From Leisingera coralii (GTDB lineage: Bacteria > Pseudomonadota > Alphaproteobacteria > Rhodobacterales > Rhodobacteraceae), in assembly GCF_049056525.1 (NCBI RefSeq), contig NZ_JBHUPT010000023.1, positions 1 to 64,000 of the forward strand: DNA of 64,000 nucleotides. The letters run 5' to 3'. Made by a program: the position numbers and the translations under genes. The notes beneath the pieces were generated by a model, which was not told the origin of the DNA, searched no databases, and saw only the letters and a program-made list of their open reading frames with translations. Each line of letters starts with the position of its first letter. The first letter of the stretch is position 1. Below, one piece after another: positions 25,110 to 34,849 of the stretch.

Positions 25110-25862
25110 TTACCCCCGCCGCAGAAGGTAGATATCCATGATCCAGCCATGCGCGGCCCGGGCCTCGGCGCGGGTTGCGATAATTTTGTCTGACACTTCG
25201 GTCAAGGGGCCCGCGACGGAAATCTGGTTCTCCATGCCGACATAGGCAGTCCAGTAGATTTCCACCCCCTGCGGATCGATGGACTGGAAGGAGCATTCCC
25301 CGTCCAGCATGATCACCAGCGTATCGGCACTGTCCGGCCAGCCGTTTTCGCGCAGCTGGCGGCCGGTGGTGATGGTGAAGGGCGCGCCGATTTCGTTGAT
25401 CGGGATGGCATGGGCCGCAGTCAGCGCCTGGATAGAGGTTATGCCGGGGATCACCGTCAGCTTGATCTCTGCCAGCTTCTGCAGCCGCTCGGCAATCCGC
25501 ATGGTGCTGTCGTAAAGCGACGGGTCGCCCCAAACCAGGAACCCGGCCTTGCCGCCCGCCGGCAGGCTGGCGGTGATATTCTGCCACCAGATCTCCGCGA
25601 TGGCGTCGTGCCAGTCATCCACCCGCTTGCGGTAGCTCTTGGTGGCCTCGTCGCGCACCGGCAGGGCAAATTCCACGATCTTCGGTCCGTCGCCCTGGAT
25701 CGCCCGGTTGCAGATCTCGCGCCGCAGGCCCGCCAGGTCGTCCTTGCCCGCGCCCTTGTTGGGGATCAGGATCAGATCCTGCGCATTCAGCGCCTCGATC
25801 GCCTGCAGCGTCATGTGCTGCGGGTTGCCGGTGCCGATGCCGATCAGGGAAAGCTCAATCAT
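25110..25862 (-). CDS. cobF: Precorrin-6A synthase (deacetylating)
   Basis: 250 residues from the ATG at 25862, with AAAGG nine bases upstream. SAM-dependent C1-methyltransferase that also removes the acetyl side chain from precorrin-5 in the aerobic B12 route. Marks: LIGIGTGNPQHMT at the N-terminus, GFLVWGDPSLYDSTMRIAERL, and VIPGITSIQALTAAHAIP, as in tetrapyrrole methylases. CobF is specific to the aerobic pathway. It is last in the riboswitch-led cbtB-cbtA-(His-rich)-cobF unit. Confidence 0.92.
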   Translation of the reverse strand: MIELSLIGIGTGNPQHMTLQAIEALNAQDLILIPNKGAGKDDLAGLRREICNRAIQGDGPKIVEFALPVRDEATKSYRKRVDDWHDAIAEIWWQNITASLPAGGKAGFLVWGDPSLYDSTMRIAERLQKLAEIKLTVIPGITSIQALTAAHAIPINEIGAPFTITTGRQLRENGWPDSADTLVIMLDGECSFQSIDPQGVEIYWTAYVGMENQISVAGPLTEVSDKIIATRAEARAAHGWIMDIYLLRRG

Positions 25863-25935
25863 GACGGGGCCTTTCACAGGAAAACACGGCCCCCTATGGG
25901 GCCGCGCAATTGGTCTTGCAAGCCTGCAGTTGCGG

Positions 25936-26439
25936 TCAGGAGCCTTCGCCGTCCGCAGGCGCGGTCACCTTGGCCTCGACCGGCACGCCGTCCACCATCA
26001 GCTGGCTGTGGCTGTTGGTGTTGAGCGAAACCTTCACTTCCGCCCCTTCGGGCAGGGAAGGGATGTGCATCCAGCTGGCGTAAAGTCGGGCGAGTTTCTC
26101 GCCGTTCACATAGACATGCGCATGGCCTTCACCATCCACGTCTGCCGCAGAGGCGTTTTCCGGCGCAAAGCGGAAGTTCTGCGGCATCACCTGCAGGTTC
26201 CAGCCGGCCATCGGGTCCTTGTGCAGCTGGACCGCGACGCTGGGCGCATCCGGGCCTGCAGCCAGGCTGACCGCCTGGGAGTGGTCGTGGGCTGCCATTT
26301 CGCCATGATCGCCGCCGTGGTGCGCCAGGTCGCCGTGGTCATGGCCGTCAAAGGTCACGCCATTGCCGGCCGCAATCACAAAGCCGGCGCCGCCGCCGAA
26401 CACCAGGCCGATGGCGAAAAGAGCGAGAGAGCGGGACAT
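25936..26439 (-). CDS. His-rich membrane-anchored/exported protein, unknown
   Basis: 167 residues. Residues 1-25 form one hydrophobic segment (signal anchor or signal peptide). A histidine-rich tract follows (HDHGDLAHHGGDHGEMAAHDH, written here as two parts: HDHGDLAHHG and GDHGEMAAHDH), well suited to bind Co or another metal. The rest looks like a beta-rich domain with a copper-chaperone or cupredoxin flavour (GWNLQVMPQNFRFAP; YVNGEKLARLYASWMHIPSLP), but I cannot name a family. It lies 66 bases after cbtA and before cobF, downstream of a cobalamin riboswitch, so a role in cobalt handling is likely (inference). Confidence 0.7.
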   Translation of the reverse strand: MSRSLALFAIGLVFGGGAGFVIAAGNGVTFDGHDHGDLAHHGGDHGEMAAHDHSQAVSLAAGPDAPSVAVQLHKDPMAGWNLQVMPQNFRFAPENASAADVDGEGHAHVYVNGEKLARLYASWMHIPSLPEGAEVKVSLNTNSHSQLMVDGVPVEAKVTAPADGEGS

Positions 26440-26505
26440 ATCGGTATCCTCAGAAAAAGAATGTCCCCGCCGGTCGGGGCCGGCGGGGAACTCTGCAAGG
26501 GTGGA

Positions 26506-27204
26506 TCAGGCTGCAGCTTCTTCGCGCTTGCCTTCGGCCTGCCAGAAGTAGCCGGCAAAGGCACCCAGCAGCACCCAGGCAGCCATGCCGATGCCAAAGG
26601 CCCGGGCGGCAAACAGCGCACCGATCTCGGTCGGCACCGGACCCGAGAAGCTCTCCGGCTCAGGTGCGCCGACGATATGCGGAGCCATCAGCAAGAGCGC
26701 CGCGACAAGGCAGCTCACCAGGTTGCCGCCAAAGGCAATCAGCCACATGGCCACGCCGGCAGCCGCCACGGTGATGGTCCACCAGACCTGGCGCGCGCCC
26801 ACGTCGGCAGCGGCAACACCCGGCACTTCCGGCGCCAGCGACAGGCCGGGCGCGAAGTGGAAGGTGATGAACCCCGCCAGGCCCCACAGCAGGCCGGTGC
26901 GCGCGTTGATCTCATGGCCCTGGCGCTCGGCCACCGACATCAGCGCTGCCATCACCAGCGCATAGCCGGTGTAGGTCAGCATGGTGAAGATGATGCTCAG
27001 GCCATCGCGCATCGGCTCAGCGAACATGCCGGGCAGGTCGGGATGGGCAGTTACCGGGTCAGCGCCGAAATGCACCAGGTCGCCGCCCTCATAGAGTTCG
27101 GCGTGGAGCAGCACGGGCTGCACGAAATACAGCTGCAGCAGGGCGGTAATCAGCCCTGCTGCAGCACCAGCGAACAGGCCGCTGGTCAGAATGCGACTGA
27201 ACAT
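26506..27204 (-). CDS. cbtA: Cobalt transporter subunit CbtA
   Basis: 232 residues with five or six membrane segments. The opening SRILTSGLFAGAAAGLITALLQ and an HxE-type ALLQLYFVQPVLLHAELYEGG region, then SVAERQGHEINARTGLLWGLAG and FHFAPGLSLAPEVPG, match CbtA proteins. CbtAB are cobalt permeases predicted by riboswitch association. The ATG at 27204 lies four bases after the cbtB stop codon. An upstream ATG (27279) was not used because it overlaps cbtB. Confidence 0.9.
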   Translation of the reverse strand: MFSRILTSGLFAGAAAGLITALLQLYFVQPVLLHAELYEGGDLVHFGADPVTAHPDLPGMFAEPMRDGLSIIFTMLTYTGYALVMAALMSVAERQGHEINARTGLLWGLAGFITFHFAPGLSLAPEVPGVAAADVGARQVWWTITVAAAGVAMWLIAFGGNLVSCLVAALLLMAPHIVGAPEPESFSGPVPTEIGALFAARAFGIGMAAWVLLGAFAGYFWQAEGKREEAAA

Positions 27205-27208
27205 GGCC

Positions 27209-27379
27209 TTAGTGGCAGGGGAAGCCAGTTGCGTGGCGCACGTCATGCGCGGCGTCGTGCAGGGCAGATGCCTGAACATGGCCGGTCAGCGTGATGATCC
27301 CCAGCCCCAGAACCACTGCAAACAGTGCCGGAAGAACACTGGAGCCAGCGGCGGAAGCCTTAAGCGTCTTGGTCGTCAT
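27209..27379 (-). CDS. cbtB: Cobalt transporter subunit CbtB
   Basis: 56 residues, too short for most gene finders. One membrane helix (about residues 14-33) and a C-terminal metal-binding tail HDAAHDVRHATGFPCH, with the terminal Cys-His typical of CbtB. The start has an excellent site (AAGGAGG, seven bases upstream). It sits directly behind a cobalamin riboswitch and before cbtA, the standard order. Confidence 0.93.
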   Translation of the reverse strand: MTTKTLKASAAGSSVLPALFAVVLGLGIITLTGHVQASALHDAAHDVRHATGFPCH

Positions 27380-27427
27380 TTGTCGTCCTCCTTACCGTCA
27401 CACCCGACGGCATAAGTTGCGTTCCCA

Positions 27428-27598
27428 TACGGCCGGTCTCCTGACTCGCGGGTCGCTGCTGCCTTCCTCCTTCCCGGCTTGCGCCAGTGGCTAGTGGAAG
27501 GCCGCTCGCCGCTCACAGTCGCGGGGGCGGTTGAGGCTTCGGTGCCGCGATTTGGTCCACCGTCCTCATTCCCGTTTCAGTCCCGATGCTTAGGCACC
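27428..27598 (-). promoter_or_regulatory. Cobalamin riboswitch 1 (upstream of cbtBA-cobF)
   Basis: On the minus strand: GGTGCC start (27593-27598), CCGCCCCCGCGACTGTGAGCGG core, GCCACTGG with AAGCCGGGAAGG, and a final B12 box GAGTCAGGAGACCGGCC (27431-27447). These appear in the right order and spacing. It ends about 50 bases before the cbtB start, so ligand binding probably blocks translation or ends transcription of the cobalt uptake unit when B12 is plentiful. Confidence 0.93.
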
Positions 27599-27725
27599 AT
27601 CAGACACCGTATCATTTTGTAATGCCCCGCGCGGCTGAGTCTGGTCAAGGAAGAATGCGCCAAGTTTGCGCCCTTCAGCGGCATGCGGGTTCGGAAATGC
27701 GTGTCAGCAGGGGGCGGCCAGGGAG

Positions 27726-27772
27726 GCCGGAAAATTCAGATTTTCCGGCCAAAATTCCGCGCCGGAATTTTC
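27726..27772. terminator. Tandem terminator hairpins after the long cob operon
   Basis: Two adjacent inverted repeats: GGCCGGAAAA/TTTTCCGGCC (loop TTCAGA, 27726-27751) and AAAATTCCG/CGGAATTTT (loop CGC, 27752-27772). They follow the DUF1636 gene that ends the long minus-strand operon and come before riboswitch 1, separating the two units. The A/T ends make them usable in both directions. The rest of 27599-27725 shows no gene; the promoter for riboswitch 1 should lie there. Confidence 0.75.
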
Positions 27773-27792
27773 CCCCGCCCGCCGCAGGCGGA

Positions 27793-28128
27793 TCACGCCA
27801 GATCAGCCGGAATGCGGGCAATCGCCTTGAACCGCAAATTGCCCAGCGGCCTTGCATCGGCAAAATTGCCGTCGGTGCTGGCTTGGTACATGCGCAGAAA
27901 GGTCAACAGGTCCGGCAGATCCTCTGCGGTGATCTCCCCGAACAGATAGGCGGTCTTGCCGCTCTGGCGCACCGCCAGCGTCTGCGGCCGCTTGCAGCCG
28001 GACATGCAGTCCACCTGCTGCAGCCGCGCCTTCACCCCGGCCGTCTCCAGCGCCGCGGCAACCTGCCCGGGCAGGGCAGGGTCCGCGTCGCGGCAGGTGC
28101 GGCACAGGGTGAGGGTGGGCAGGCTCAT
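27793..28128 (-). CDS. DUF1636 family protein (thioredoxin-like, 2Fe-2S-type)
   Basis: 111 residues. Cysteines in LTLCRTCRDAD and QVDCMSGCKRPQTLAV give a CxxC...CxxxC arrangement like that of thioredoxin-like [2Fe-2S] ferredoxins. The C-terminus FKAIARIPADLA is shared with a second copy at 41109-41519. The protein is repeatedly found beside cobalamin genes. It may reduce cobalt or a corrinoid, or supply electrons (inference). It overlaps cobA by four bases and is the last gene of the operon. Confidence 0.8.
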   Translation of the reverse strand: MSLPTLTLCRTCRDADPALPGQVAAALETAGVKARLQQVDCMSGCKRPQTLAVRQSGKTAYLFGEITAEDLPDLLTFLRMYQASTDGNFADARPLGNLRFKAIARIPADLA

Positions 28129-28855
28129 TCGCCGGGCAGGTCCTGATCCGCCAGCGGCCCGTAAAGGATCAGCACCGGCGCCTTGGTCTCCATCGCGCGC
28201 AGCACCGCGGGCAGCTCGCCCACGTTGTGGCAGAACAGTTTCTGCTCCGGCGTGGAGACGCCAAGCGCCACCAGCGCGTGGGTCTCCGCAGGCAGGCCTG
28301 CCTCCATCAGCTTCTCCGCCAGCGCGGCAAAGGTGCTCTTGCCCATGTAGACCACGGTGGTGGCGTGCGGGTCGGCGAGCGCCGCCATGTTCAGATCATC
28401 CGGCAGGCCGCCAGTCACGTCATGGCCGGTGATGAACTGCAGCCGCCGCGCAGTCAGCCGCCGGGTCAGCGGGATATTCGCCGCCGCTGCCGCCGCCGAG
28501 GCCGCGGTGACACCCGGCACGATCTCGAACCCGATGCCCGCCTCGCGCAGTGCCGTCATCTCTTCCTCCAGCCGTCCGAAGACGCCGGAATCGCCGGACT
28601 TCAGCCGCACCACATTGAGGCCGGAGGATGCGTAGTCGACCAGCAGCTGGCTCACATGGTCCTGCTTAGGGGAGGGGCGGCCAGCGCGTTTGCCCACACC
28701 CACCAGATCAGCATCGGCGCGCGCGTGGCTCAGGATCGGCCCGGACGAGAGGTCATCGAACAGGATCGCATCCGCCGCCTCCAGCCGCTTCACCGCCTTG
28801 ACGGTAAGCAGTTCCGGATCGCCCGGACCGGAGGAGACGAAGCTCACAAAACCGC

Positions 28856-28859
<4 letters not shown>
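28125..28859 (-). CDS. cobA: Uroporphyrinogen-III C-methyltransferase
   Basis: 244 residues. SAM-dependent; methylates uroporphyrinogen III at C2 and C7 to precorrin-2, the entry to corrinoids and siroheme. Motifs: VSFVSSGPGDPELLTVKAVKRL, VGKRAGRPSPKQ, VVRLKSGDSGVFGR, and VPGVTAASAAAAAANIPLTRR. It overlaps cobB by four bases (ATGA) and the DUF1636 gene by four. Confidence 0.94.
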
Positions 28860-30166
<1,307 letters not shown>

Positions 30167-30185
30167 TGCGCGTTCTCCTCATATT

Positions 30186-30268
30186 CCGCCCGGGCCGCTT
30201 GCGGCTCGGGCCGCACCCGCCCGCCCCCCGGGCGGGTGCGTTCGCACCCCCCTCGGGCAGGCGCGGCC
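30186..30268 (-). repeat. Dispersed structured intergenic repeat, copy 4
   Basis: Between cobB and cobM. The reverse complement gives GGTGCGAACGCACCCGCCC, a run of G, GGCGGGCGGGTGCGG and a terminal GCCGCAAGCGGC-type hairpin. This is the same stem order as copies 2 and 3 but with different stem sequences, which keep pairing. It could also attenuate or protect the operon transcript at this point. Confidence 0.55.
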
Positions 30269-30280
30269 CTGGTGTACTTC

Positions 30281-31075
30281 TCAATCATCCCCGTGGCTCC
30301 AGCTCGACCACGGGCTGTCGGCGCTCTGCGGCCGGTAGCGGCGGTCGTAGTCGGTGGAGTAAAGGCAGCTTTCGTCGAAGCCCTCGCCCTTCAGCACCGG
30401 CCCCACCAGGATCAGCGCGGTGCGGGAGATCTTCTCGTCCAGCGATGCCTTCAGGGTGTCCAGGGTGGCCCGGATGATCTGCTGGTCCGGCCAGCTGGCG
30501 CGGTAGACCACCGCCACCGGGCAATCGCCGCCGTAATGCGGCGTCAGGCTGTCGACCACATGGTCCAGATTGCCGATCGACAGGTGGATCGCCAGCGTGG
30601 TGCCGGTTTTGGCAAAGTTCTCCAGCGACTCGCCTGCAGGCATCGAAGACGCGCGGCCAGGGGTCCGCGTCAGCACCACCGACTGGCCGAGGCCGGGCAG
30701 GGTCAGCTCGGTTCCCAGCGCCGCAGCTGCAGCAGCAAAGGACGGCACACCGGGGGTGACGCTTACGGGAATGCCCTCGGCCTTCAGGCGGCGGATCTGC
30801 TCGCCCATCGCGGACCACACCGACAGGTCGCCCGAGTGCAGCCGCGCCACATCCTGGCCCGCCTCATGCGCCGCCTTGATCTCAGCCACGATGGCATCCA
30901 GGTCCATCGCCGCGGTGTTCACGATCTTCGCGTCCTCGGGGCAGTGGCTCAGGATTTCCTCCGGCACCAGCGAACCGGCATACAGGCACACCGGGCAGGA
31001 CGCGATGATGTCGCGCCCGCGCAGGGTCAGAAGGTCGGCAGCGCCCGGTCCGGCGCCAATGAAGTGAACGGTCAT
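30281..31075 (-). CDS. cobM: Precorrin-4 C11-methyltransferase
   Basis: 264 residues. Tetrapyrrole methylase marks: VHFIGAGPGAADLLTLRGRD, CLYAGSLVPEEIL, VARLHSGDLSVWSAMGEQ, and TPGVPSFAAAAAALGTELTLPG; the SLVP and SGDLS blocks point to CobM. It adds the C11 methyl group. It overlaps cobE by four bases. The C-terminal tail runs slightly longer than the core (YRPQSADSPWSSW). Confidence 0.93.
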   Translation of the reverse strand: MTVHFIGAGPGAADLLTLRGRDIIASCPVCLYAGSLVPEEILSHCPEDAKIVNTAAMDLDAIVAEIKAAHEAGQDVARLHSGDLSVWSAMGEQIRRLKAEGIPVSVTPGVPSFAAAAAALGTELTLPGLGQSVVLTRTPGRASSMPAGESLENFAKTGTTLAIHLSIGNLDHVVDSLTPHYGGDCPVAVVYRASWPDQQIIRATLDTLKASLDEKISRTALILVGPVLKGEGFDESCLYSTDYDRRYRPQSADSPWSSWSHGDD

Positions 31076-31449
31076 GGCTCAAGTCTTTCTGCTATGGCCG
31101 CGGTGGCAAGCCCATCCGCGGTGACAACTCTGGGGGCGAGAAGGCGCGCGCTGGCGCCCGGTGCCCCTTTGCGCGCCCCGGCCAGCGCCGCGGCTTCCGC
31201 CAGCGACCCGGTGCCGAACCGCGCCTTGATCCGGGGCGAGCAGGTGAGGGTCTGCTCCCCGGCAATATCCTGTTCCTGCAGCGCAATCACCGGCAGCCCG
31301 GCGGCGCGCGCAAATTCCTGCATGGCAGGGGCTGCGGCCTTTCCGGCCACGGACGCCAGCGCGTCCACATGCTCGCCCGTCAGCGCCAGCGCGGCTTGCA
31401 GGTCGGCTGCCGTTGCAGCGCTGCGAAATCCGAGGCCCGCCACCTTCAT
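31072..31449 (-). CDS. cobE: Cobalamin biosynthesis protein CobE (CbiG C-terminal-like)
   Basis: 125 residues. VAGLGFRSAATAADLQAAL at the N-terminus and a CSPRIKARFGTGSLAEAAAL C-terminal block match CobE, equivalent to the C-terminal domain of CbiG. Its reaction in the aerobic route is not firmly known; it has been tied to precorrin handling. It overlaps cobL and cobM by four bases each. Confidence 0.88.
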   Translation of the reverse strand: MKVAGLGFRSAATAADLQAALALTGEHVDALASVAGKAAAPAMQEFARAAGLPVIALQEQDIAGEQTLTCSPRIKARFGTGSLAEAAALAGARKGAPGASARLLAPRVVTADGLATAAIAERLEP

Positions 31450-32633
31450 CGCGTGACGCTCCACTGGATCACGGGCCGCGCCCGGCGCCAGTCGCGCATC
31501 GACCCTAGCGGACCGGCCTCGGCAATCTCGGCCTTCAAGAGATGCCCGCCGCGCGCGGCATGAGCCTGCATCAGCAGGGTCTCGGTCTCCAGCGTGACGC
31601 CATTGGCAACCAGCCGGGTGCCCTCGGGCAGGATTTCCCACAAGTGGTCCAGCAGCTCTTGCGAGCCGCCGCCGCCGATGAATACGCAATCGGGCAGGGG
31701 CTGCCCCTCCAGCACCTGCGGGGCCTTGCCCAGCACCGCGGTCATCCGGTGATCCAGCCCGAAGGCGGCCGCGTTGGCGCGGATGTTCTCCAGCCGGCTC
31801 TCGCGCGGCTCGAACGTGATCGCCCGCGCGCCGCGGGCCGCCAGGCACCACTCCACCGAGACCGAGCCGGAACCGCCGCCGATGTCCCACAGCAGCTCAC
31901 CCGCGCGCGGTGCCAAAGCCGACAGGGTCAGCGCCCGGATCGGCCGCTTGGTGATCTGCCCGTCGCTGGCAAAAAGATCATCCGCCAGCCCGGCCGCCTG
32001 CGGCAGGCCCTTGTGGCCCGCGGCCTCGACCGCCACGGCAACAGGCGCCTGAATGTCCTGCAGATCAAACCCTTCGGCAGTGGCAGAACGCACCCGTTGG
32101 CGCGGCCCGCCCAGGCATTCCATCACCGTGAGCTGCGAGGCGCCAAAGCCCTCAGCGGTCAGCCACTCCGCCAGCTCCGCCGGCGCTGCGCCATCCCGCA
32201 TGGTGCATATTACGCGCGTGCCGTTTCCAAGCAGAGGGCGCAAGCGCGCATAGGGTGCCGCGTGCAGGCCGAGGCACAGCACCTCTTCCAGCTTCCAGGC
32301 CAGATGGTTGGCCGCCAGCGCAAATGTGGACGGAACCGGGTAAGAGACCCACTCGCCATCCTCCAGATGCCGCGCCAGCGAGCCTCCGGCGCCATGCCAG
32401 AACGGATCGCCCGAGGCCAGGACGGCGACCTTGCGCCCGCGCATCTCCAGCACCGGCCCGATGGAGAACGGCACCGGCCAGGGCTGGCCCTTGGCCGCTG
32501 CACCCGCCAGCTCCAGATGCCGCGGGCCGCCGATTACGACCTCGGCCTCCGCCAGCGCCTTCCGGCTTGCATCGCTTAAGGAATCCAGTCCATTTTCGCC
32601 CAGACCGATTATCGTAAGCCACGGATCAAACAT
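31446..32633 (-). CDS. cobL: Precorrin-6B C5,15-methyltransferase (decarboxylating)
   Basis: 395 residues from the ATG at 32633. A two-domain enzyme: an N-terminal CbiE-type methylase (WLTIIGLGENGLDSLSDASR; VLASGDPFWHGAGGSLARHL) for C5 and C15, and a C-terminal CbiT-type Rossmann methylase (LWDIGGGSGSVSVEWCLAA, about 255-273) that also decarboxylates. Normal full-length fusion. Its start codon overlaps the start codon of cobK on the opposite strand (shared CATG at 32631-32634). Confidence 0.93.
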   Translation of the reverse strand: MFDPWLTIIGLGENGLDSLSDASRKALAEAEVVIGGPRHLELAGAAAKGQPWPVPFSIGPVLEMRGRKVAVLASGDPFWHGAGGSLARHLEDGEWVSYPVPSTFALAANHLAWKLEEVLCLGLHAAPYARLRPLLGNGTRVICTMRDGAAPAELAEWLTAEGFGASQLTVMECLGGPRQRVRSATAEGFDLQDIQAPVAVAVEAAGHKGLPQAAGLADDLFASDGQITKRPIRALTLSALAPRAGELLWDIGGGSGSVSVEWCLAARGARAITFEPRESRLENIRANAAAFGLDHRMTAVLGKAPQVLEGQPLPDCVFIGGGGSQELLDHLWEILPEGTRLVANGVTLETETLLMQAHAARGGHLLKAEIAEAGPLGSMRDWRRARPVIQWSVTR

Positions 32634-33372
32634 GACACGCATCCTTCTCCTGGGCGGCACCACCGAAGCCTCGACGCTCGCCAAGACCCTGGCCGGGGCG
32701 GGCATGGATGCGGTGTTTTCCTACGCGGGCCGCACGGCCAAGCCCGTCAGCCAGCCGCTGCCCACCCGCGTTGGCGGCTTTGGCGGCGTGGAAGGGCTTG
32801 CGGAATATCTGAACACCGAAGGCATCACCCATGTGGTCGATGCAACCCACCCGTTCGCCGCCCAGATGAGCACCAACGCGGTGCACGCCTGCGAAGCGGC
32901 GGGTGTGCCGCTCTGCGCCTTTGAACGCCCGGCCTGGCAGGCGGGGGAGGGCGACCAATGGGTTCACGCGGACAGCATCGAAGGCGCGGTAAACGCTCTG
33001 CCTAAGGCCCCCGCCCGGGTGTTCCTGGCGATCGGCAAGCAGAACCTTGCACAGTTCGCCGCCAAGCCTCATCACCACTACCTGCTGCGGCTGGTAGACG
33101 CGCCGGAGGCGGACTTGCCGCTGCCGCACACTACGGTCGAGATCGCCCGCGGGCCGTTTGACGTCGCGGGCGACACCGCGCTGATGCAGCGCCATGGCAT
33201 CACCCATGTGGTGGCCAAGAACGCAGGCGGCGCGGGCGCCGCGGCCAAACTCACTGCCGCACGTGAGCTGAGCCTGCCGGTCATCATGATCGGCAGACCC
33301 GAGGTGCCCGAGCGCCCCGTCATGGGCAGCGTGGCAGAGGTTATGGCCTGGCTGTCCCATCCCCCGGCTTAG
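32632..33372 (+). CDS. cobK: Precorrin-6A reductase
   Basis: 246 residues on the strand opposite to the rest of the operon. ILLLGGTTEASTLAKTLAGAG, VDATHPFAAQMSTNAV, VFLAIGKQNLAQF, and VVAKNAGGAGAAAKLTAAREL are CobK marks; it uses NADPH to reduce precorrin-6A. Its ATG shares two bases with the cobL start, and its stop overlaps the cobJ stop by four bases, so it has no room for its own promoter outside cobL. No convincing ribosome site is visible ahead of the ATG. Confidence 0.92.
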   Translation: MTRILLLGGTTEASTLAKTLAGAGMDAVFSYAGRTAKPVSQPLPTRVGGFGGVEGLAEYLNTEGITHVVDATHPFAAQMSTNAVHACEAAGVPLCAFERPAWQAGEGDQWVHADSIEGAVNALPKAPARVFLAIGKQNLAQFAAKPHHHYLLRLVDAPEADLPLPHTTVEIARGPFDVAGDTALMQRHGITHVVAKNAGGAGAAAKLTAARELSLPVIMIGRPEVPERPVMGSVAEVMAWLSHPPA

Positions 33373-34133
33373 GCCTCGGCTGCGTAGCGCGGGGTGTAGA
33401 CGAAGTTGCCGACGCGCCGGGTGTCGCGGTTGCCGACAATCACCACGGTGCGCATGTCGGCCATCTCGGGCGTGGCCTCCTTCAGCGGCACCGTCAGCAG
33501 TTCCTGCCCGGGCTTGGTCACGTCGCGGGCAAAGGTGATCAGTGTATCTTCGCCGCAGGCCTCGCGCAGGATGTCCAGCGCGCGGGCAAACTGATGCGGC
33601 CGCGACTTGGAGCGCGGGTTGTAGAACGCCATCGCCAGACCTGCCTCGCCGACCAGCTGCAGGCGCTTTTCAATGAGGCTCCAGGGCTTCAGGTTGTCGC
33701 TGAGGTTGATGGCCGCAAAATCATGCCCCAGCGGCGCGCCGATGGCGGCAGCGGCGGCGAGCATCGCGGTGATGCCGGGCAGCACCTTGATGTCCAGATC
33801 CAGCCAATCGGGGTGGCTTTCCGCGTTGTTCTCCAGCGCCTCGAACACGGCGGAGGCCATCGCGAACACGCCCGGATCACCGGAGGAGACAACGACCACG
33901 CGTTTGCCCTCGGCGGCCATCTCCAGCGCATGGGCGGCGCGGTCGACCTCGACGCGGTTGTCGGTGGCGTGCAGGGTCAGCCCCTCGCGCGGCTCGATGC
34001 GTTTGACGTAAGGGATATAGCCAACGATATCAGTGGCTTCCCCGATGGCGTCGCGCACTTCCTGCGTCACCAGCGCCTCGTTGCCCGGGCCAAGCCCCGC
34101 AATCACCACCCAGCCGTTTTGCGATAGTTTCAT
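33369..34133 (-). CDS. cobJ: Precorrin-3B C17-methyltransferase
   Basis: 254 residues. WVVIAGLGPGNEALVTQEVRD, IVGYIPYVKRIEPREG, VVVVSSGDPGVFAMASAVFE, and LPGITAMLAAAAAIGAPLGHDF are CobJ blocks. It methylates C17 and contracts the ring to precorrin-4. It overlaps cobI by four bases upstream and the end of cobK (opposite strand) by four bases downstream. Confidence 0.94.
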   Translation of the reverse strand: MKLSQNGWVVIAGLGPGNEALVTQEVRDAIGEATDIVGYIPYVKRIEPREGLTLHATDNRVEVDRAAHALEMAAEGKRVVVVSSGDPGVFAMASAVFEALENNAESHPDWLDLDIKVLPGITAMLAAAAAIGAPLGHDFAAINLSDNLKPWSLIEKRLQLVGEAGLAMAFYNPRSKSRPHQFARALDILREACGEDTLITFARDVTKPGQELLTVPLKEATPEMADMRTVVIVGNRDTRRVGNFVYTPRYAAEA

Positions 34134-34846
34134 GGCCGGCGCCCCTGTCCGTGAACCAATACGATGGAGAAGTAAGGCACCTCGCCCTCGATCTCCGAGA
34201 GCTTCTGCACGGTTTGCCCCGGCATGGTGCCGCGCTCGACCAGCCAGGCGTCGTCCGCGCGGCCCGCACGCTCCAGCGCGCGGCGCAGCTTGGGCAGGTT
34301 GCGGCCGATCTTCATCACCACCAGCGCGTCCGTTTCAGCGGCGCGCTTGGCCAGTTCATCCTCGCTGAGGGTGGCCATCGCCACGGTCAGCACATCGTCC
34401 CCCCAGGTAATCGGCTGGCCGGAGGCGGTCCAGCAGCCGGACATGCCGGTGATGCCGGGCACGATCTCCTGCTCGGCGCGGCCCTGCAGGCGGGTGTAGA
34501 GGTGCATGTAGGAGCCATAGAGGAACGGGTCGCCCTCGCACAGCACCACCACGTCTTCACCCTTGGCAATCTCGGCAAGGGTGTCGGCCCACTGGTCGTA
34601 GAATTCCGCCAGCACCCGGTTGTACTCGGGGTCCGAGAAATGGATCTCAGTCGTCACCGGATATTCCATTGCGTGTTCGGTGACGCCGTCTGCCAGCATG
34701 CCTTCGACAATGGCGCGGGCCTGGCCCTGGCGGCCGGCCTTGCGGAAATAGGCGATGTGGCGTGCGCCAGAGATCAGCCGGTGCGAGCGGACGCTCATCA
34801 GGTCGGGATCACCGGGGCCAAGCCCTGCGCAGATGACTTTGCCCAT
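34130..34846 (-). CDS. cobI: Precorrin-2 C20-methyltransferase
   Basis: 238 residues. ICAGLGPGDPDLMSVRSHRL, HIAYFRKAGRQGQARAIVEG, VVLCEGDPFLYGSYMHLYTR, and VPGITGMSGCWTASGQPIT match CobI. It methylates C20 of precorrin-2. It starts three bases after cobH and overlaps cobJ by four bases. Confidence 0.94.
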   Translation of the reverse strand: MGKVICAGLGPGDPDLMSVRSHRLISGARHIAYFRKAGRQGQARAIVEGMLADGVTEHAMEYPVTTEIHFSDPEYNRVLAEFYDQWADTLAEIAKGEDVVVLCEGDPFLYGSYMHLYTRLQGRAEQEIVPGITGMSGCWTASGQPITWGDDVLTVAMATLSEDELAKRAAETDALVVMKIGRNLPKLRRALERAGRADDAWLVERGTMPGQTVQKLSEIEGEVPYFSIVLVHGQGRRP

Positions 34847-34849
34847 GGG

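Noticed and set aside
25639..27294. 551-residue plus-strand frame
   Set aside because: Antisense to cobF, the His-rich gene and cbtA; no domain seen.
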